Source of the DNA: Borrelia maritima
GTDB taxonomy: Bacteria; Spirochaetota; Spirochaetia; Borreliales; Borreliaceae
DNA length: 64,000 nucleotides
NCBI RefSeq assembly: GCF_008931845.1
Contig: NZ_CP044535.1
Location: 682,001-746,000, forward strand
Direction: 5' to 3'
Shown here: in pieces, positions 19,667 to 27,912 of the stretch
Position numbering within the stretch: position 1 is the stretch's first letter
How the letters are laid out: the number at the start of each line of letters is the position of its first letter
The notes under the pieces: model-generated
Seen by the model: only the letters and a program-made list of their open reading frames with translations
Told to the model about the DNA's origin: nothing
The model's database searches: none
Translations under genes and position numbers: made by a program

Positions 19667-20657
19667 TTTGATTTTTTTTTCGTGTTTAAGCTTAAATTCC
19701 AAGCCTCTTGGTTACTTAAATGTTCTTGATTTTTTCGATAATAATGTTTTTAAATTCGATTTAAACATTGAAAATGATGTTTTTACAATTGAAAGTAACA
19801 AAGGATATTTAAAGTTTAGGGTAGGTTTTGAATATGCACTTACATCTTCTGGTTATTATATGTTTGTAGATCCAATTATCGAGATTCGTGGAGAAATTTT
19901 AATAAGCCAGAAAGTATTAAAACAAATTGAAAATTATTTCAGTTCTCTTAAAGACTATAATAAGCCCAGAATTACTTCAATAATTATTGATCCTGGACAT
20001 GGTGGACATGATACTGGTGCGGTTGTGACTTTAAAGATAAATGGTTACGATGTTGTACTTCAAGAAAAAGATTTTGCATTAGCCTATTCTATATATTTGT
20101 CTAAAATTTTAAGTAATTATTTTGTAAATAAAAATATTTTGTTAACCCGTATACATGATGTTTATTTAACTTTGAAAGAGCGGTCGGAGTTTGCAAATGC
20201 AATAAAGCCAAATTTTCCAAATAATGTTATATTTTTGTCCATACATGCTAATGATGCTCCAAACCGCGAAGCTAGAGGAGTTGAGTTTTGGTATCTTCCC
20301 AAGGATTCAAAAAGAGAGGTTATTAAAGATTTTAAAGGATATGATATTAAAGGTAATAGATACTTAAGTGAGCTTAATGATATACTAGATATTAAATATA
20401 AATATGAATCGAAAAGATTGGCTGAAATTTTTTATAAAGTATTTAAAAATGAGTTAAGTGAAACTATTATTAGGCCAATTAGAGAAGAGCAATGGTTTGT
20501 AATAAAAAATAGCAGTATGCCTGCCGTATTGATCGAAATGGGGTTTTTGTCTAATGTTTTAGATGCTAAATTAATTTTGGATTATAATTACATGAGCAAG
20601 TTTAATATTCTAATACTCAAATCTTTAGTGGAATTTATAAATTTTTATGAAAAATAG
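19629..20657 (+). CDS. N-acetylmuramoyl-L-alanine amidase (Amidase_3)
   Basis: A 342-residue exported zinc amidase that cleaves the peptide from peptidoglycan. A signal-like segment (about 7-22) is followed by an N-terminal beta domain and a catalytic domain (about 115-340): IIIDPGHGGHDTGAV (first zinc His), LQEKDFALA (Glu ligand), IFLSIHANDAPNRE (second zinc His) and VLIEMGFLSN (catalytic Glu). The start is uncertain: GTG 19629 gives the whole hydrophobic segment, and downstream TTG codons are alternatives. It overlaps both neighbours (38 bp and 11 bp), so the three genes are coupled. Likely roles are septum splitting or wall remodelling around the flagella. Confidence 0.87.
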   Translation: MPLSFGKIILLIDLIFFSCLSLNSKPLGYLNVLDFFDNNVFKFDLNIENDVFTIESNKGYLKFRVGFEYALTSSGYYMFVDPIIEIRGEILISQKVLKQIENYFSSLKDYNKPRITSIIIDPGHGGHDTGAVVTLKINGYDVVLQEKDFALAYSIYLSKILSNYFVNKNILLTRIHDVYLTLKERSEFANAIKPNFPNNVIFLSIHANDAPNREARGVEFWYLPKDSKREVIKDFKGYDIKGNRYLSELNDILDIKYKYESKRLAEIFYKVFKNELSETIIRPIREEQWFVIKNSSMPAVLIEMGFLSNVLDAKLILDYNYMSKFNILILKSLVEFINFYEK

Positions 20658-21198
20658 TATTTCAGATATATTTTTTAAATATAATGCAGTGATTTATAAA
20701 TTTTTAAATTTTAAAAAAGAACATACGGCTAGAATCCTTTTAGGAGCTTTAGCGGCAAGTTTTTTCTTTTCTATTTGTATGGTTTTTTTAAATTATGATA
20801 ATTTTTTTTCAAAAAAAGTTTTCTATTTTTACTCTAGCAAGGGGTTTATTGTTAGTTTAAGGTATTTAAGAGATGAAAAAAGTTTGAAAGATAATTTAGA
20901 TCTTTTAGCAAAAGATTTTCTTTTAGGAAGTAATGAAGGTTTTTCTTTTGGGTTTTTATTAAGTGATGCAAGATTTTTATATTCTTTTTTAGAAAATGGA
21001 ATTTATTACATAAATCTTTCAAGGGAATTTTATGATTCTTTTAATAATGGCGATTATAATGAATCTTATGAATCTTTTGATGTTAAGATTAATCTATTTG
21101 CCATGTCTTTAATAAAAACAATACGCTTTAACTATCCTGGCAAGGTAAAAAAGCTTGTTATTCTTGTTGAAGGGTGTATGTTAAAGGAGCAAAGTTAA
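20647..21198 (+). CDS. GerMN-like membrane-anchored protein
   Basis: A 183-residue protein with one transmembrane helix (about 28-49). Its extracytoplasmic domain resembles the GerMN/sporulation-germination fold, with pattern LLAKDFLLGSNEGFSFGFLL ... ENGIYYINLSREFYD ... LFAMSLIKTIRFNYPGKVKKLVILVEG. GerMN domains often accompany cell-wall amidases, and here the gene overlaps the amidase gene by 11 bp. The assignment rests on pattern only. Confidence 0.6.
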   Translation: MKNSISDIFFKYNAVIYKFLNFKKEHTARILLGALAASFFFSICMVFLNYDNFFSKKVFYFYSSKGFIVSLRYLRDEKSLKDNLDLLAKDFLLGSNEGFSFGFLLSDARFLYSFLENGIYYINLSREFYDSFNNGDYNESYESFDVKINLFAMSLIKTIRFNYPGKVKKLVILVEGCMLKEQS

Positions 21199-21219
21199 TA
21201 AATTTAATTTTATTAATAA

Positions 21220-21228
21220 TGATATAAT
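21220..21228 (+). promoter_or_regulatory. Extended -10 promoter of the flaA-che operon
   Basis: TGATATAAT is a TGn-extended -10 box 56 bp before the flaA ATG. No strong -35 is present, as often with extended -10 promoters. Sigma-70 control of flaA, rather than a flagellar sigma factor, is established for Borrelia. Confidence 0.55.
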
Positions 21229-21284
21229 TTGTAATTAAAAAATGAAAATTTTATAAAAGATTTATAGATAAGGAGTTAGTTTAC

Positions 21285-22310
21285 ATGAATAGGAAAGCGA
21301 AAAGCATTTTGTTTTTTTTATTATCCACTGTACTCTTTGCTCAAGAGACTGATGGAGTGGCAGAGGGGTCTAAAAGATCAGAGCCTGGAGAATTAGTTTT
21401 AGATTTTGCCGAACTTGCAAGAGATCCAAGTTCAACAAGACTTGATCTTACAAATTATGTTGATTATGTATATTCTGGTGCTTCTGGCATTGTTAAGCCG
21501 GAAGATATGGTTGTAGATCTTGGTATAAATAATTGGAGTGTTTTACTTACTCCTTCTGCAAGGCTACAAGCTTACGTTAAAAATTCAGTTGTTGCGCCAG
21601 CTATTGTTAAAAGCGAGTCAAAAAGGTATGCAGGAGACACTATTTTAGGAGTAAGAGTTCTATTTCCAAGCTATTCTCAATCATCTGCTATGATTATGCC
21701 ACCATTTAAAATTCCTTTTTATTCAGGTGAAAGTGGGAATCAATTTTTAGGAAAAGGTCTTATTGATAACATTAAAACTATGAAAGAGATTAAAGTATCA
21801 GTATATAGCTTAGGATATGATATAGATCTTGAAGTTTTATTTGAAGACATGAATGGCATGGAGTATGCTTACTCTATGGGGACTTTAAAGTTTAAAGGGT
21901 GGGCTGATTTAATTTGGTCAAATCCTAACTACATTCCTAATGTATCATCTAGAATAATTAAAGACGATGTTCCAAATTATCCTCTTGCTTCAAGTAAAAT
22001 GAGATTTAAGGCTTTTAGAGTTTCAAAATCACATAGTTCAAAAGAGCAAAATTTTATTTTTTATGTTAAAGATTTGAGAGTTCTTTATGATAAGTTGAGC
22101 GTTTCAATAGATTCTGATATTGATAGTGAGTCTGTATTTAAAGTTTATGAGACTAGTGGAACTGAATCACTTCGTAAATTAAAGGCACACGAAACTTTTA
22201 AAAGAGTTTTAAAGCTTAGAGAAAAAATTTCTATGCCCGAAGGTTCTTTCCAAAACTTTATAGAAAAGGTTGAGAGTGAAAAACCTGAAGAATCATCCCT
22301 AAAAAAATAG
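21285..22310 (+). CDS. flaA: Flagellar filament outer-layer protein FlaA
   Basis: A 341-residue periplasmic flagellar sheath protein of spirochaetes. The signal peptide covers residues 1-19 (KSILFFLLSTVLFAQE). The mature part carries the FlaA-family region with LVLDFAELARDPSSTRLDLTNY near 38, NNWSVLLTPSARLQAYVKNS near 86 and a WADLIWSNPNYIPN segment near 206. A strong AAGGAG ribosome site (21270-21275) precedes ATG. It is first in the operon with cheA2-cheW3-cheX-cheY3; a hairpin and T-run between flaA and cheA2 may reduce read-through. Confidence 0.96.
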   Translation: MNRKAKSILFFLLSTVLFAQETDGVAEGSKRSEPGELVLDFAELARDPSSTRLDLTNYVDYVYSGASGIVKPEDMVVDLGINNWSVLLTPSARLQAYVKNSVVAPAIVKSESKRYAGDTILGVRVLFPSYSQSSAMIMPPFKIPFYSGESGNQFLGKGLIDNIKTMKEIKVSVYSLGYDIDLEVLFEDMNGMEYAYSMGTLKFKGWADLIWSNPNYIPNVSSRIIKDDVPNYPLASSKMRFKAFRVSKSHSSKEQNFIFYVKDLRVLYDKLSVSIDSDIDSESVFKVYETSGTESLRKLKAHETFKRVLKLREKISMPEGSFQNFIEKVESEKPEESSLKK

Positions 22311-22320
22311 GTTTAAATTA

Positions 22321-22368
22321 ATATGTAAAGCTAACTTAAAAGGTTGGCTTACATATAAGATGTTTTTT
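22321..22368 (+). terminator. Hairpin plus T-run between flaA and cheA2 (attenuator)
   Basis: Arms ATATGTAAAGCTAACTT and AGGTTGGCTTACATAT pair with one bulged A and two G-U pairs, then TTTTTT (22363-22368) follows shortly. This resembles a leaky intrinsic terminator inside a known operon and could set flaA expression above that of the chemotaxis genes. Confidence 0.5.
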
Positions 22369-22381
22369 AATAGGAAATAGT

Positions 22382-24976
22382 ATGGAAATATTAGATTTAG
22401 AAAATGAAGAGCTTTTAGGAGTTTTTTTCGAAGAGGCCCAAAATCTTGTAGACATTCTTGAAGAGAATATTATGTCATTAGAGGACGATCCTAATAATTC
22501 TGATACTATTGATGAAATATTTAGAGCAGCTCATACTTTAAAAGGAAGTTCTGCTTCTCTTGATATGATGGAGCTATCTGATTTTACCCATATTGTTGAG
22601 GATGTTTTTGATGCTATTAGAGACGGTAGAATAAATATAAGCAATGATCTTGTTGATTTGCTTTTAAATTCATTAGATATTATTAAGGAAATGCTTGCGT
22701 TTCGTATTGATGGTAAGGTTTATTTGGATGATATAAGTGATCTTAAAAGCAAATTAAAGCAATTTTTAGTAATTGATAATCAATCTATTGTAAAGAGATT
22801 TGACGAAAATTTGGTTAGAAATAATTTTTGTCTTTCAGAATTAGATCTTGAGGAAATACAAGAGGGTCTAGGAATTGGACAAAAAGTTTTAAGGATCAGT
22901 GTTATTTTTAATGCAAATGATGATTCTGATGCTGAAAATGGTGGATTAAAAATATTTAATATTTTAAAAAATTTAGGCTCTGTGCTGCATACAATTCCTA
23001 AATATGAGCGAATTATTGAAAATAAATTTTTAGCAAGAGTAGATTATTATCTAATATATTCAGATATAGAGGTTGTAAAAAAAAGTTTAGATTCTTTAAG
23101 TTTAATTAAAAGCTATTTGGTTGATGAATTTAATGTAAAAGAAGAATTAAAAAAGTTTTCAGATGGAGAAATTGAAGAGATTGATTTAGATCCCAATTTT
23201 GTTATAGATGATAGTTTTGACTTTACAGAGAATGAGATTTCTGATTTATTACTTGAGATTGAAAATCAGAAGCTGTATAGAGTGAGATTGGATTTTGTAA
23301 AAGATAATCCTATGTCTACAATTGGTGGATTTCAAATGCTTCAGGCATTAAGGAGTCTTGGAAAAATTTTCAAATCTATTCCAGATTATAGTGAATTATT
23401 AGCAGATAAGTTTTTTGATCTTGTTATATATTACTTAATATCAAATACTAGTGCAGAAAGCATTGCTAAAAAGATTAATTTGCCAGATGTTGTTAGTCAT
23501 TTTGAAATCAAAAATGTTAATTTAGAGTCTTTAAAAAATGTAAACCCAAAAGAAAGTGATGAAATACCTCTTAAGGCAAATAAAAGCATTAAGAAAAACA
23601 ATCCAATTAGTGTTAATTTAATTAGAATAGATAGTAAAAAAATAGATTACATATTAAATCTTGTCAGTGAAGCTGTAATAAGCAAATCCTCTTACAACCA
23701 AATAAATTCAGAAATGATTGCGTTATTTTATAATTTTAATTATTTTTATGATTATCAAGAAAGTTTTCAGAGGAACTTTTTAATTGATTTGAAAATAGCT
23801 TTTAAAGATGCAGGTTTAACGTTAGAAGATGAGATTGAATCACATATTAGTTCTTTGATGAATTCTAAAATGGAAAAGGCTCTTAATGATATATCTGAGT
23901 TGAGAAATTCTTTTTTCAGGCTTCTTCAAAATTTTAAAATGACTTCAGGGCGACTATCGAGAATAATTACAGATTTGCATGAGAGTGTTTTAAAGACTAG
24001 AATGTTGCCAATATCTAATATATTCTCAAGGTTTACAAGAGTTGTTAGAGATCTTTCAAAAAAATTGAATAAGATTGTAAATCTTGAAATGGAAGGAGAA
24101 GAAACTGAGCTTGATAAGTCTGTTATAGATGACCTTGTAGATCCCTTGATGCATTGTGTTAGAAATTCAATGGATCATGGCCTTGAAACAGTTGAAGAGA
24201 GAGTTAAAAAGGGGAAGAGCAAAGCAGGTTCTATAATTTTACGGGCTAAAAATGAGGGCAATGTAATATCGATTGAGATTGAAGATGATGGGGTTGGTAT
24301 AGATCCAAAGCTTATTAGGCGCAAATTAATTGAAAAGGGAATAATAAAGGAAGATGCAATTTATTCTGATTTTGAACTTATTAATTTAATTTTTGCTCCT
24401 GGATTTTCAACAGCAGTCCAAGTAACAGATCTTTCAGGTAGAGGAGTTGGTCTTGATGTTGTAAAAAAAAGCATTGAAAAGCTTAATGGAACCATTTTAG
24501 TAGAATCAGAAGTTGGCCTCGGAACGGTTTTTAAAATTAAGCTACCATTGACATTGGTGATTATACAGGGTCTTTTGGTAAAGTCGGGGGTTGAGACCTA
24601 TGTTATTCCTTTAAGCAATGTTCTTGAAACTCATAGAATAACTGAGCATGATATAAAATTGCTTGAAAATTATCATGAAGTTTATAATTTAAGAGACGAA
24701 ATCATTTCTGTTATCAGGCTTGATAAACTTTTTAATATAACAAGAGATGATTCATTAATAGAGAAATTTTTAATAGTTGTTAATACTAGTAACATCAAGA
24801 CTGCTATTGTTGTAGACTCTATCCTTGGAGAGGAGGATTTCGTAGTAAAGCCCATTAAGGATAAATTTTCCTCAACTGCGGGTATAGTTGGAGCTACTAC
24901 GCTTGGTAATGGTAAGGTTGTATTAATAATTGATGTTTTTAAACTTTTTACTTTGAAAAAGGATACTAAGGAGTGA
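22382..24976 (+). CDS. cheA2: Chemotaxis histidine kinase CheA2
   Basis: An 864-residue CheA. The P1 Hpt domain has phosphorylated His51 in RAAHTLKGSS; two P2-like segments follow (about 170-240 and 295-365, similar to each other). P3 dimerisation is at about 410-540, the ATPase domain at about 545-730 with MHCVRNSMDHGLE (N box), DDGVGI (G1) and GRGVGLDVV (G2), and a CheW-like P5 domain to the end. The two similar P2-like segments make it longer than typical CheA. CheA2 is known to be the kinase needed for Borrelia chemotaxis. TAGGAAATAGT precedes ATG; cheW3 follows after 6 bp. Confidence 0.97.
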   Translation: MEILDLENEELLGVFFEEAQNLVDILEENIMSLEDDPNNSDTIDEIFRAAHTLKGSSASLDMMELSDFTHIVEDVFDAIRDGRINISNDLVDLLLNSLDIIKEMLAFRIDGKVYLDDISDLKSKLKQFLVIDNQSIVKRFDENLVRNNFCLSELDLEEIQEGLGIGQKVLRISVIFNANDDSDAENGGLKIFNILKNLGSVLHTIPKYERIIENKFLARVDYYLIYSDIEVVKKSLDSLSLIKSYLVDEFNVKEELKKFSDGEIEEIDLDPNFVIDDSFDFTENEISDLLLEIENQKLYRVRLDFVKDNPMSTIGGFQMLQALRSLGKIFKSIPDYSELLADKFFDLVIYYLISNTSAESIAKKINLPDVVSHFEIKNVNLESLKNVNPKESDEIPLKANKSIKKNNPISVNLIRIDSKKIDYILNLVSEAVISKSSYNQINSEMIALFYNFNYFYDYQESFQRNFLIDLKIAFKDAGLTLEDEIESHISSLMNSKMEKALNDISELRNSFFRLLQNFKMTSGRLSRIITDLHESVLKTRMLPISNIFSRFTRVVRDLSKKLNKIVNLEMEGEETELDKSVIDDLVDPLMHCVRNSMDHGLETVEERVKKGKSKAGSIILRAKNEGNVISIEIEDDGVGIDPKLIRRKLIEKGIIKEDAIYSDFELINLIFAPGFSTAVQVTDLSGRGVGLDVVKKSIEKLNGTILVESEVGLGTVFKIKLPLTLVIIQGLLVKSGVETYVIPLSNVLETHRITEHDIKLLENYHEVYNLRDEIISVIRLDKLFNITRDDSLIEKFLIVVNTSNIKTAIVVDSILGEEDFVVKPIKDKFSSTAGIVGATTLGNGKVVLIIDVFKLFTLKKDTKE

Positions 24977-24982
24977 ATCTCT

Positions 24983-26392
24983 GTGCAGATAAAAGAAATT
25001 TATTTTGGATCCAAAATTTTAGATGAAAAAAATTGTAATTCTAAATTGACCAATTTTGATTTTAAGGTTGTTTCTTTTGAGCTTGGATCAGATCATTATT
25101 TAGTAGACATTATGCAGGTTAAAGAAATTAGAAAATCTAGCAATTTCACTTATGTTCCAAATGCCAAAAAATATGTAGCTGGACTTGATAATTTACGAGG
25201 CGAAATAATTCCTATTATAGATCTTAGAATAATGTTTAATTTAGAATTTAATAAAAAAGATCTTGAAGATATTATGGTTTTAAAAAATGAGGGTCTTCTT
25301 ATAGGTGTTATTGTTGATAAAATCAATAATGTTTTTTCAATAGATTCTAGCATTATTCAAGATCCACACCCAGTTTTATCCCAAGATTCTTTAATAAAAT
25401 ATATAAAAGGTGTTGTAGATTATAACAAGCAGCTTTATATACTTCTTGATGTTTTTAAAATTTTTAATTATAGCGAAGATAGCAAAGAAGAAAGAGAATT
25501 GAAATCCGATCAAAATTTTGTTGAAAAAGTTGATTTTGTAAGAGATTGTGATGATTTAGATCTATTAAAGAATTGTAAAAGTAATTTTTCCGAAAATGTT
25601 TTTTCAAAAAATAGTAATAACAGTGAAAATCCAGCTTTAAATAATATTTCAACTTTTAATTTGGAGAATATTAAAAAAAATCTTTTGAAATATTCATTTA
25701 ATGCTTCTTTAGTAAATGATGTGTTTTTAGAAAAAGTTGGAGTAAAATTTTATATGGTTGATACTGATTACTTGTCTTACGATAGTTTTTTAAATGAATT
25801 TTATTCAAAATCATCGGGAAATTTGTGGGGAGCTGATTGCTTGGAAGAATTTCAAAATGAAATTGTTAAGAATCGCTTAAATTTTATGGATAATTTGAAC
25901 TCCATTTTCAATGTATTGGAAATTGGCTGTGGTAATGGAAAGGAGACTATATCCTTAGTTAGCGCTTTGTCTGAATATTATGTAAAAACGTTTAAAGTGA
26001 TAGCTATTGATAATGATTTGTCAAAAGTGGTTGAAACTTCTAGGTTGGTTTTTTCAGATTCAGAAATTAGTATTAGTGAAATTTATCATAGGAACTCTTT
26101 TGAACAAAGTCCTGGGGTTTATAAATTTAAGCCAGATATTCTAAATAATGTTTTGTTTGAATATTCCGACGCTCTTTTTTCGGATTTGCCTGATAATTTG
26201 GGAATGGTTTTTTTAAAAGATGTTTTATGTTTTTTGGATAGTAAAGATCAGGTTTTAATATTAAATATCATTGCCTCTAAAACTATTAAAGGGGCTCTTT
26301 TGGTTTTAGGGGATAACGAAGAACTTAAAAATAATGATGTTTTTATAAAAGAGAAATCCACAAAATATTTTAACTTGTACAGGAAAGTCTAA
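24983..26392 (+). CDS. cheW3: CheW-CheR fusion coupling protein CheW3
   Basis: A 469-residue protein, three times the length of an ordinary CheW. Residues about 26-165 form a CheW domain (VSFELGSDHYLVDIMQVKEI, LRGEIIPIIDLR, VVDYNKQLYILLDVF). After an Asn/Ser-rich linker (about 170-225), residues about 230-469 resemble the methyltransferase domain of CheR: VLEIGCGNGKETISLVSA (SAM loop near 311), VIAIDNDLSKV, and FLKDVLCFLDSKDQVLIL in place of the CheR FCRNVLIYF segment. CheR's usual N-terminal helical domain and beta-subdomain are not recognisable. It couples CheA2 to receptors; the methyltransferase activity is uncertain. The start is GTG 24983 with AAGGAG. Confidence 0.9.
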   Translation: MQIKEIYFGSKILDEKNCNSKLTNFDFKVVSFELGSDHYLVDIMQVKEIRKSSNFTYVPNAKKYVAGLDNLRGEIIPIIDLRIMFNLEFNKKDLEDIMVLKNEGLLIGVIVDKINNVFSIDSSIIQDPHPVLSQDSLIKYIKGVVDYNKQLYILLDVFKIFNYSEDSKEERELKSDQNFVEKVDFVRDCDDLDLLKNCKSNFSENVFSKNSNNSENPALNNISTFNLENIKKNLLKYSFNASLVNDVFLEKVGVKFYMVDTDYLSYDSFLNEFYSKSSGNLWGADCLEEFQNEIVKNRLNFMDNLNSIFNVLEIGCGNGKETISLVSALSEYYVKTFKVIAIDNDLSKVVETSRLVFSDSEISISEIYHRNSFEQSPGVYKFKPDILNNVLFEYSDALFSDLPDNLGMVFLKDVLCFLDSKDQVLILNIIASKTIKGALLVLGDNEELKNNDVFIKEKSTKYFNLYRKV

Positions 26393-26403
26393 AGGAGAAA
26401 TTA

Positions 26404-26889
26404 ATGAGAATAGATTATATAGAGCCATTTTTGGATGCTGCTTCTTCTGTTTTAAGAGATATGTTGCTTGTTGAGAATATAGAAATGGGTAAACCAGGAC
26501 TTAAATCAATAAATCAAAAGATAAAAGGTGTTTCTGTAATAGTAGGGCTTGCTGGGTCTGTTGAAGGTAGTATAATTATTGATATGGATATAGAAACAGC
26601 GCTTTTTGTTGCTTCTAAGTTAAATTTTGAAGAGTACGATGATTTTGATGATGAGGAAACAAAAGAGATGGTTGCTGCAACTCTAACAGAGGTTGGCAAT
26701 ATTATTGCTGGAAATTTTGTTACCACTTTGCATGCCAAAGGTTTTGTATTTGATATAACTCCGCCAGCTTTTATTTATGGGGAAAATATGAAAATAAGTA
26801 ATAAAGGTTCTGAGGCTTTGATTGTTCCTTTTTCTTTGCCTGATGGTAAAATTATAGAAGTTAATATTGCAATAAGAGAGAGGGTTTGA
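26404..26889 (+). CDS. cheX: CheY-phosphate phosphatase CheX
   Basis: A 161-residue CheC/FliY/CheX-family phosphatase that removes phosphate from CheY3. The diagnostic ExxN catalytic motif appears in TLTEVGNIIAG (about residues 96-106), and the preceding acidic stretch EEYDDFDDEETKEM is typical of Borrelia. The upstream AAAGGAG ribosome site lies 5 bases before ATG. It is followed by a 13-codon ORF with its own ribosome site and then cheY3. Confidence 0.94.
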   Translation: MRIDYIEPFLDAASSVLRDMLLVENIEMGKPGLKSINQKIKGVSVIVGLAGSVEGSIIIDMDIETALFVASKLNFEEYDDFDDEETKEMVAATLTEVGNIIAGNFVTTLHAKGFVFDITPPAFIYGENMKISNKGSEALIVPFSLPDGKIIEVNIAIRERV

Positions 26890-26890
26890 T

Positions 26891-26932
26891 ATGAAAAAAA
26901 TTCTTTTTACTAGACAAGAGAGGTTAATATGA
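26891..26932 (+). CDS. 13-codon ORF between cheX and cheY3
   Basis: Open frame MKKILFTRQERLI begins 1 base after the cheX stop behind the purine run AGAGAGAGGG (spacing about 7). Its stop TGA overlaps the cheY3 start (ATGA), and cheY3's own AGAGAGG lies inside it. It may be a translated coupler or just the relic of a short duplication of the start region (AGAGAGG-TTnATATGA occurs twice). No protein function is proposed. Confidence 0.3.
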   Translation: MKKILFTRQERLI

Positions 26933-27369
26933 TTCAAAAGACTACAATTGCTACAGATTCTTCATCTAAGCCTAGAGGAATCAATTATGATACAGGCATT
27001 CCTTTTAATGTTTTAATTGTTGACGACTCTGTTTTTACCGTAAAGCAGCTTACACAAATTTTTACATCAGAAGGTTTTAATATCATTGATACTGCAGCTG
27101 ATGGGGAAGAGGCTGTAATAAAATACAAAAACCATTATCCTAATGTTGATATTGTAACTCTTGATATTACTATGCCCAAAATGGATGGAATAACTTGTCT
27201 TTCTAATATTATGGAATTTGATAAAAATGCTAGAGTGATAATGATATCTGCTTTAGGGAAAGAACAATTAGTTAAAGATTGTTTAATAAAAGGAGCAAAA
27301 ACATTTATTGTTAAACCATTAGATAGGGCAAAAGTTCTTCAAAGAGTAATGTCTGTATTTGTTAAATAA
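26929..27369 (+). CDS. cheY3: Chemotaxis response regulator CheY3
   Basis: A 146-residue single-domain receiver that controls flagellar motor switching when phosphorylated by CheA2. Acidic pocket residues are in LIVDDS (Asp32, Asp33), the phosphoacceptor is Asp79 in VTLDITMPKMDG, the conserved Ser/Thr position is in MISALG, and the Lys in FIVKPLDR is near residue 124. A 20-residue N-terminal extension (TTIATDSSSKPRGINYDTG) precedes the receiver and is absent from E. coli CheY. It is the last gene of the flaA-che operon. Confidence 0.97.
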   Translation: MIQKTTIATDSSSKPRGINYDTGIPFNVLIVDDSVFTVKQLTQIFTSEGFNIIDTAADGEEAVIKYKNHYPNVDIVTLDITMPKMDGITCLSNIMEFDKNARVIMISALGKEQLVKDCLIKGAKTFIVKPLDRAKVLQRVMSVFVK

Positions 27370-27393
27370 ATATAAAATAGCCTAATCTTTAAT

Positions 27394-27912
27394 TTAATTA
27401 TTTTGAGGGGAAAAAATCATTTCATTACTTATTTTATCTGATGTTTTTAAAAAATAATTAATGTTGAGGTTAAATATTTTTAGATGTTCTGCATTGTTTT
27501 CTATGTAAAGTTCTAATTTGTAAAATCCTTTTTTTGTATATATTAGTGAATAGCTTTTAAAAATGCCATTTATATTTTGAACTTTAAATATTTTATATTT
27601 TAAAAATTTTTTATCAATAAGTTCGCTTTGGATTAGATATTTATTTACTTCTTTGTAGTTTGAATTTAATAAGCTATAGTCAATTTTATTAAGTATGATG
27701 CTTTTTACAAAATGTTCGGTTAGTTGATAAATATTCTTTTCTATTTCGATTGTTGGAAAACCCGTATAGTATTCTTTTTCTAAAATTAAATTGAAAGATG
27801 AATATTTTTTTATTTCTTCTTTTGCTCTTTTCTCAATTGAAATGTTTAAAAGTCTAGCATTAAGTTGAAAATCTAACAATGTAAGTAGCGCTACAATTAT
27901 TTGAATTTTCAT
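27394..27912 (-). CDS. Unknown exported protein, 172 aa
   Basis: A signal-like N-terminus (MKIQIIVALLTLLDFQLNA) is followed by about 150 residues of mixed alpha/beta sequence with no domain I recognise (SLIYTKKGFYKLELYI near 123). The start overlaps the preceding membrane-protein gene by 4 bp, so it is the last member of a leftward coupled unit gph / unknown / membrane protein / this gene. Confidence 0.68.
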   Translation of the reverse strand: MKIQIIVALLTLLDFQLNARLLNISIEKRAKEEIKKYSSFNLILEKEYYTGFPTIEIEKNIYQLTEHFVKSIILNKIDYSLLNSNYKEVNKYLIQSELIDKKFLKYKIFKVQNINGIFKSYSLIYTKKGFYKLELYIENNAEHLKIFNLNINYFLKTSDKISNEMIFSPQNN

